Source of the DNA: Microbacterium cremeum
GTDB lineage: Bacteria > Actinomycetota > Actinomycetes > Actinomycetales > Microbacteriaceae
DNA length: 64,000 bases
Direction of reading: 5' to 3'
Assembly: GCF_015277855.1 (NCBI RefSeq)
Contig: NZ_CP063812.1
Location: 2,232,001-2,296,000 of the forward strand
Shown here: one piece after another, positions 63,224 to 64,000 of the stretch
How positions within the stretch are numbered: the first letter of the stretch is position 1
Layout of the letters: the number at the start of each line of letters is the position of its first letter
Translations under genes and position numbers: made by a program
Notes under the pieces: generated by a model
Told to the model about the DNA's origin: nothing
Database searches by the model: none
What the model saw: only the letters and a program-made list of their open reading frames with translations

Positions 63224-64000
63224 GGGCGACCAGCTCCCGCGCCAGTCGCAGGTACGCCTGCGCGGCAGCGTGCTCGGGCGCGAACTCGGTGATGGGCATG
63301 CCCGAGACGGACGCGTCCGGGAACTTGACCGTGCGCCCGATCACCGTCTCGAGCACGTCGTCGCCGAAGGCGTCCACGACCCGCTCGAGCACTTCGCGCG
63401 AATGCAGAGTGCGAGGGTCGTACATCGTCGCCAGCACGCCGTCGAGCGTGATCGTCGGATTCAGCCGGTCGCGCACCTTGTCGATCGTCTCGATCAGGAG
63501 GGCCACGCCGCGCAGCGCGAAGAACTCGCATTCCAGCGGGATGATCACGCCGTGGCTCGCCGTGAGCGCGTTCACGGTGAGCAGGCCGAGCGACGGCTGG
63601 CAGTCGATGAGCACCACGTCGTAGTCGTTGGCGACGGGGCGGAGGACTCGCGCGAGCGTCTGCTCCCGGGCGACCTCGTTCACCAGGTGAACCTCCGCGG
63701 CCGACAGATCGATGTTGGCGGGGAGCACGTCCAGGTTCTCGACGCGCGAGCGCACGATCACCTCGCGCGGGTCGCGCTTGCCGTCCAGCAGCAGGTCGTA
63801 GATGGTGGGGGTCTCGTGCGTCTGGATGCCGAGTCCCGCCGACAGGGCGCCCTGCGGGTCGAAGTCGACGGCGAGCACCTTGCGTCCGTACGACGCCAGC
63901 GCCGCGGCGAGGTTGATGGTGGTCGTCGTCTTGCCGACGCCGCCCTTCTGGTTGCACAGCGAGATGATGCGGGCGGGGCCGTGGCCGTCGAGCTGGGGAG
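63207..64000 (-). CDS. parA: ParA/Soj chromosome-partition-type ATPase, 5' end cut by the window edge
   Basis: At least 264 residues are visible. CNQKGGVGKTTTTINLAAAL is the deviant Walker A, VLAVDFDPQGALSAGLGI the switch I-type segment, and VVLIDCQPSLGLLTVNAL Walker B. In actinobacteria this ParA-like protein sits next to scpA/scpB and is distinct from the parAB pair near oriC. Its role is probably in segregation or cell-cycle control. The start lies beyond base 64000. The last bases overlap scpA, so the genes are co-transcribed. Confidence 0.92.
   Translation of the reverse strand, partial: PQLDGHGPARIISLCNQKGGVGKTTTTINLAAALASYGRKVLAVDFDPQGALSAGLGIQTHETPTIYDLLLDGKRDPREVIVRSRVENLDVLPANIDLSAAEVHLVNEVAREQTLARVLRPVANDYDVVLIDCQPSLGLLTVNALTASHGVIIPLECEFFALRGVALLIETIDKVRDRLNPTITLDGVLATMYDPRTLHSREVLERVVDAFGDDVLETVIGRTVKFPDASVSGMPITEFAPEHAAAQAYLRLARELVARGAVA

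Overview
The window is high-G+C actinobacterial chromosome and most resembles Microbacteriaceae, probably Microbacterium or a close relative. This rests on protein similarity recalled by eye, not on a search. Supporting signs are the garA-ftsR-merR block, the parA-scpA-scpB-rluB-tyrA-cmk-der block, a class-E-like LAATG sorting signal, and many leaderless genes whose GTG/ATG lies 6-7 nt after a TANNNT box.

Layout. 0-7 kb: pyruvate carboxylase (cut by the left edge), an orphan ParA ATPase, a Cys/Met PLP enzyme with its own promoter and operator-like repeats, and the garA/ftsR/merR regulatory group. 7-17.8 kb: a Cys/Met-rich copper-binding four-helix protein, a secreted M14 carboxypeptidase, a CopC-domain protein, lipoamide dehydrogenase, a CYTH protein, alpha-glucan phosphorylase, a class-I glutamine amidotransferase and a small secreted protein with Lys-His-Asp repeats. 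17.9-31.2 kb: NAD(P)HX epimerase and YihY, then an almost complete type IV pilus locus (pilB; pilC-T-O-N-M-D-X-W-V-A). The locus is interrupted by a GIY-YIG gene bracketed by 103-bp direct repeats. 31.5-47 kb: an HNH/DUF222 protein, a large LAATG-anchored surface protein, small enzymes, a secreted beta-helix protein, an aldo/keto reductase, an L,D-transpeptidase, a Mug-type glycosylase and a diacylglycerol-kinase-like protein. 47-53.7 kb: a stress and sugar island (DHFR-like, GyrI-like, GH65 phosphorylase, UspA, SDR, LD-carboxypeptidase). 53.8-57.5 kb: tRNA-Pro(GGG), acetyltransferases, YhhN, an S4 protein and a NUDIX-NYN fusion. 57.5-64 kb: the conserved cell-cycle and chromosome block from der to parA.

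The most unusual feature is a dispersed palindromic repeat of 30-45 bp (arms GGTCGTTGAGCG...GAGACGAAACGCC). I count about 20 arms. They sit against gene ends and supply the stop codons of at least three genes (nnrE, GIY-YIG, NUDIX-NYN), with a fourth likely (the S4 gene). One copy lies in frame inside the prepilin peptidase gene. Two composite copies flank the GIY-YIG gene as 103-bp direct repeats with 4 mismatches, a candidate REP-like element plus nuclease module.
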